The notes under the pieces are model-generated. The model saw nothing but the letters and a program-made list of their open reading frames with translations. It was not told the DNA's origin and ran no database searches. Positions 5,036 to 5,724 of a stretch of DNA of 5,724 bases are shown here, piece by piece (position 1 is the first letter of the stretch; each line of letters opens with the position of its first letter). Source of the DNA: Armatimonadota bacterium (lineage in GTDB: Bacteria; Armatimonadota; Fimbriimonadia; Fimbriimonadales; Fimbriimonadaceae); the NCBI GenBank assembly GCA_023423495.1, contig JAFAFM010000138.1:1-5724 (forward strand), written 5' to 3'. The translations under genes and the position numbers were made by a program.

Positions 5036-5724
5036 AGTTCTGAAGAGCAAGTTTCACATCTTGCCCAGAAATTCCTTCGACTAGTTTACATTCCCCAATC
5101 TTCGTAACCAGGCTAAAAGCAAGCCCCTTGCCCGAAGCCTTCTTGTCGCGGGCCATTGTTTCGATCAACAAATCTTGCTGGTTCAGCAGTTCGCTGGTGA
5201 CCGGAAGGCCCTGGCCAGCTAGGCACTTTTTCACAACTCGACTTGTGCCAGGTTCCGAAACCCCCAATTTCTCGCCAAGATGAGCCTCAACCACCATTCC
5301 GATACTGATCGCCTCCCCGTGAAGATAGCGCGTATATCCGCTCATCTGTTCCAACGCGTGACCAATGGTATGGCCGAAATTGAGGGTTGCTCGGAGGCCC
5401 GTAGTTTCGAATTCGTCTGCTTGTACGACATCACGCTTGTGCTCGATGCACCGCCGAACGACCGCTTCCAATTCGGGATGATGAGCATCCAACGGATGCT
5501 CGGAAAGTTGTTTAACCAAATCGGCGTCCATGATGAACCCGTACTTCCAGACCTCCGCCATGCCATTTGCGAATTGGCTCTTGGGTAGCGTCGTTAGCAG
5601 TTCTGTGCAGATAAGGACCTTGCTGGGCGCATGAAATGAACCGGCTAAATTTTTCCCTTGGGGCAAATCCACGCCCACCTTTCCACCGATCGAGGAATCG
5701 ACTTGGGCGAGGAGCGTGGTGGGA
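5028..5724 (-). CDS. aroB: 3-dehydroquinate synthase (5' end outside window)
   Basis: AroB converts DAHP to 3-dehydroquinate, the second step of the cytosolic shikimate pathway, using NAD and a divalent metal. The frame stays open to the window edge and 231 C-terminal residues are visible; against a usual length of about 360, roughly 130 N-terminal residues with much of the NAD-binding part are missing. The visible part begins PTTLLAQVDSSIGGK, a family signature, so the coding sequence clearly extends past 5724. Further motifs are LPQGKNLAGSFHAP, GMAEVWKYG (first metal ligand, Glu), LNFGHTIGHALE (second, His) and YLHGEAISIGM (third, His), followed by the DKKASGKGLAFSL C-terminal element. All visible catalytic residues are present. 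The gene ends in TAG and overlaps the next small gene by 8 nt, making it the most upstream visible member of the overlapping cluster. Confidence 0.97.
   Translation of the reverse strand, partial: PTTLLAQVDSSIGGKVGVDLPQGKNLAGSFHAPSKVLICTELLTTLPKSQFANGMAEVWKYGFIMDADLVKQLSEHPLDAHHPELEAVVRRCIEHKRDVVQADEFETTGLRATLNFGHTIGHALEQMSGYTRYLHGEAISIGMVVEAHLGEKLGVSEPGTSRVVKKCLAGQGLPVTSELLNQQDLLIETMARDKKASGKGLAFSLVTKIGECKLVEGISGQDVKLALQNYG

Overview
Seven protein-coding genes are visible, all on the minus strand, so the biological order runs from high to low coordinates: aroB (3' part) > small two-helix membrane protein > membrane protein with a degenerate kinase domain and PASTA repeats > rpe > second small two-helix membrane protein > ribD > 53-bp gap > large exported protein (5' part). 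Between position 5724 and the ribD stop at 1120 there is no intergenic base: every gene overlaps the next by 4 to about 20 nt, which points to one translationally coupled transcript. No RNA gene, insertion sequence, CRISPR array or phage gene is seen.

The host is a bacterium of moderate GC. A PASTA kinase-like gene directly followed by rpe recalls the prpC-prkC-rsgA-rpe neighbourhood of Firmicutes. An exported protein with a copper-amine-oxidase-N-like 'stalk' domain is typical of Firmicutes and Armatimonadota. TTG start codons recur. I lean towards an Armatimonadota (Fimbriimonas-like) or related Terrabacteria genome, but this is inference with low confidence.

Region by region: 5028-5724 is the C-terminal about two thirds of 3-dehydroquinate synthase. 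4826-5035 is a 69-residue membrane protein. 3093-4829 encodes a kinase-like domain, one membrane helix, two PASTA repeats and a C-terminal beta-rich domain. 2452-3096 is ribulose-phosphate 3-epimerase. 2159-2470 is a 103-residue membrane protein. 1120-2172 is the bifunctional riboflavin enzyme RibD. 1-1066 is an exported protein with a glycine-zipper segment, an Arg/Asp/Tyr tetrapeptide repeat and a stalk domain, cut by the window edge.

The three metabolic enzymes (AroB, Rpe, RibD) all draw on pentose-phosphate-derived material. The most unusual item is the PASTA protein: its kinase domain has lost the beta3 lysine, the C-helix glutamate, the catalytic-loop lysine and the DFG aspartate, so it looks like a transmembrane PASTA pseudokinase placed where an active PrkC-type kinase would be expected.
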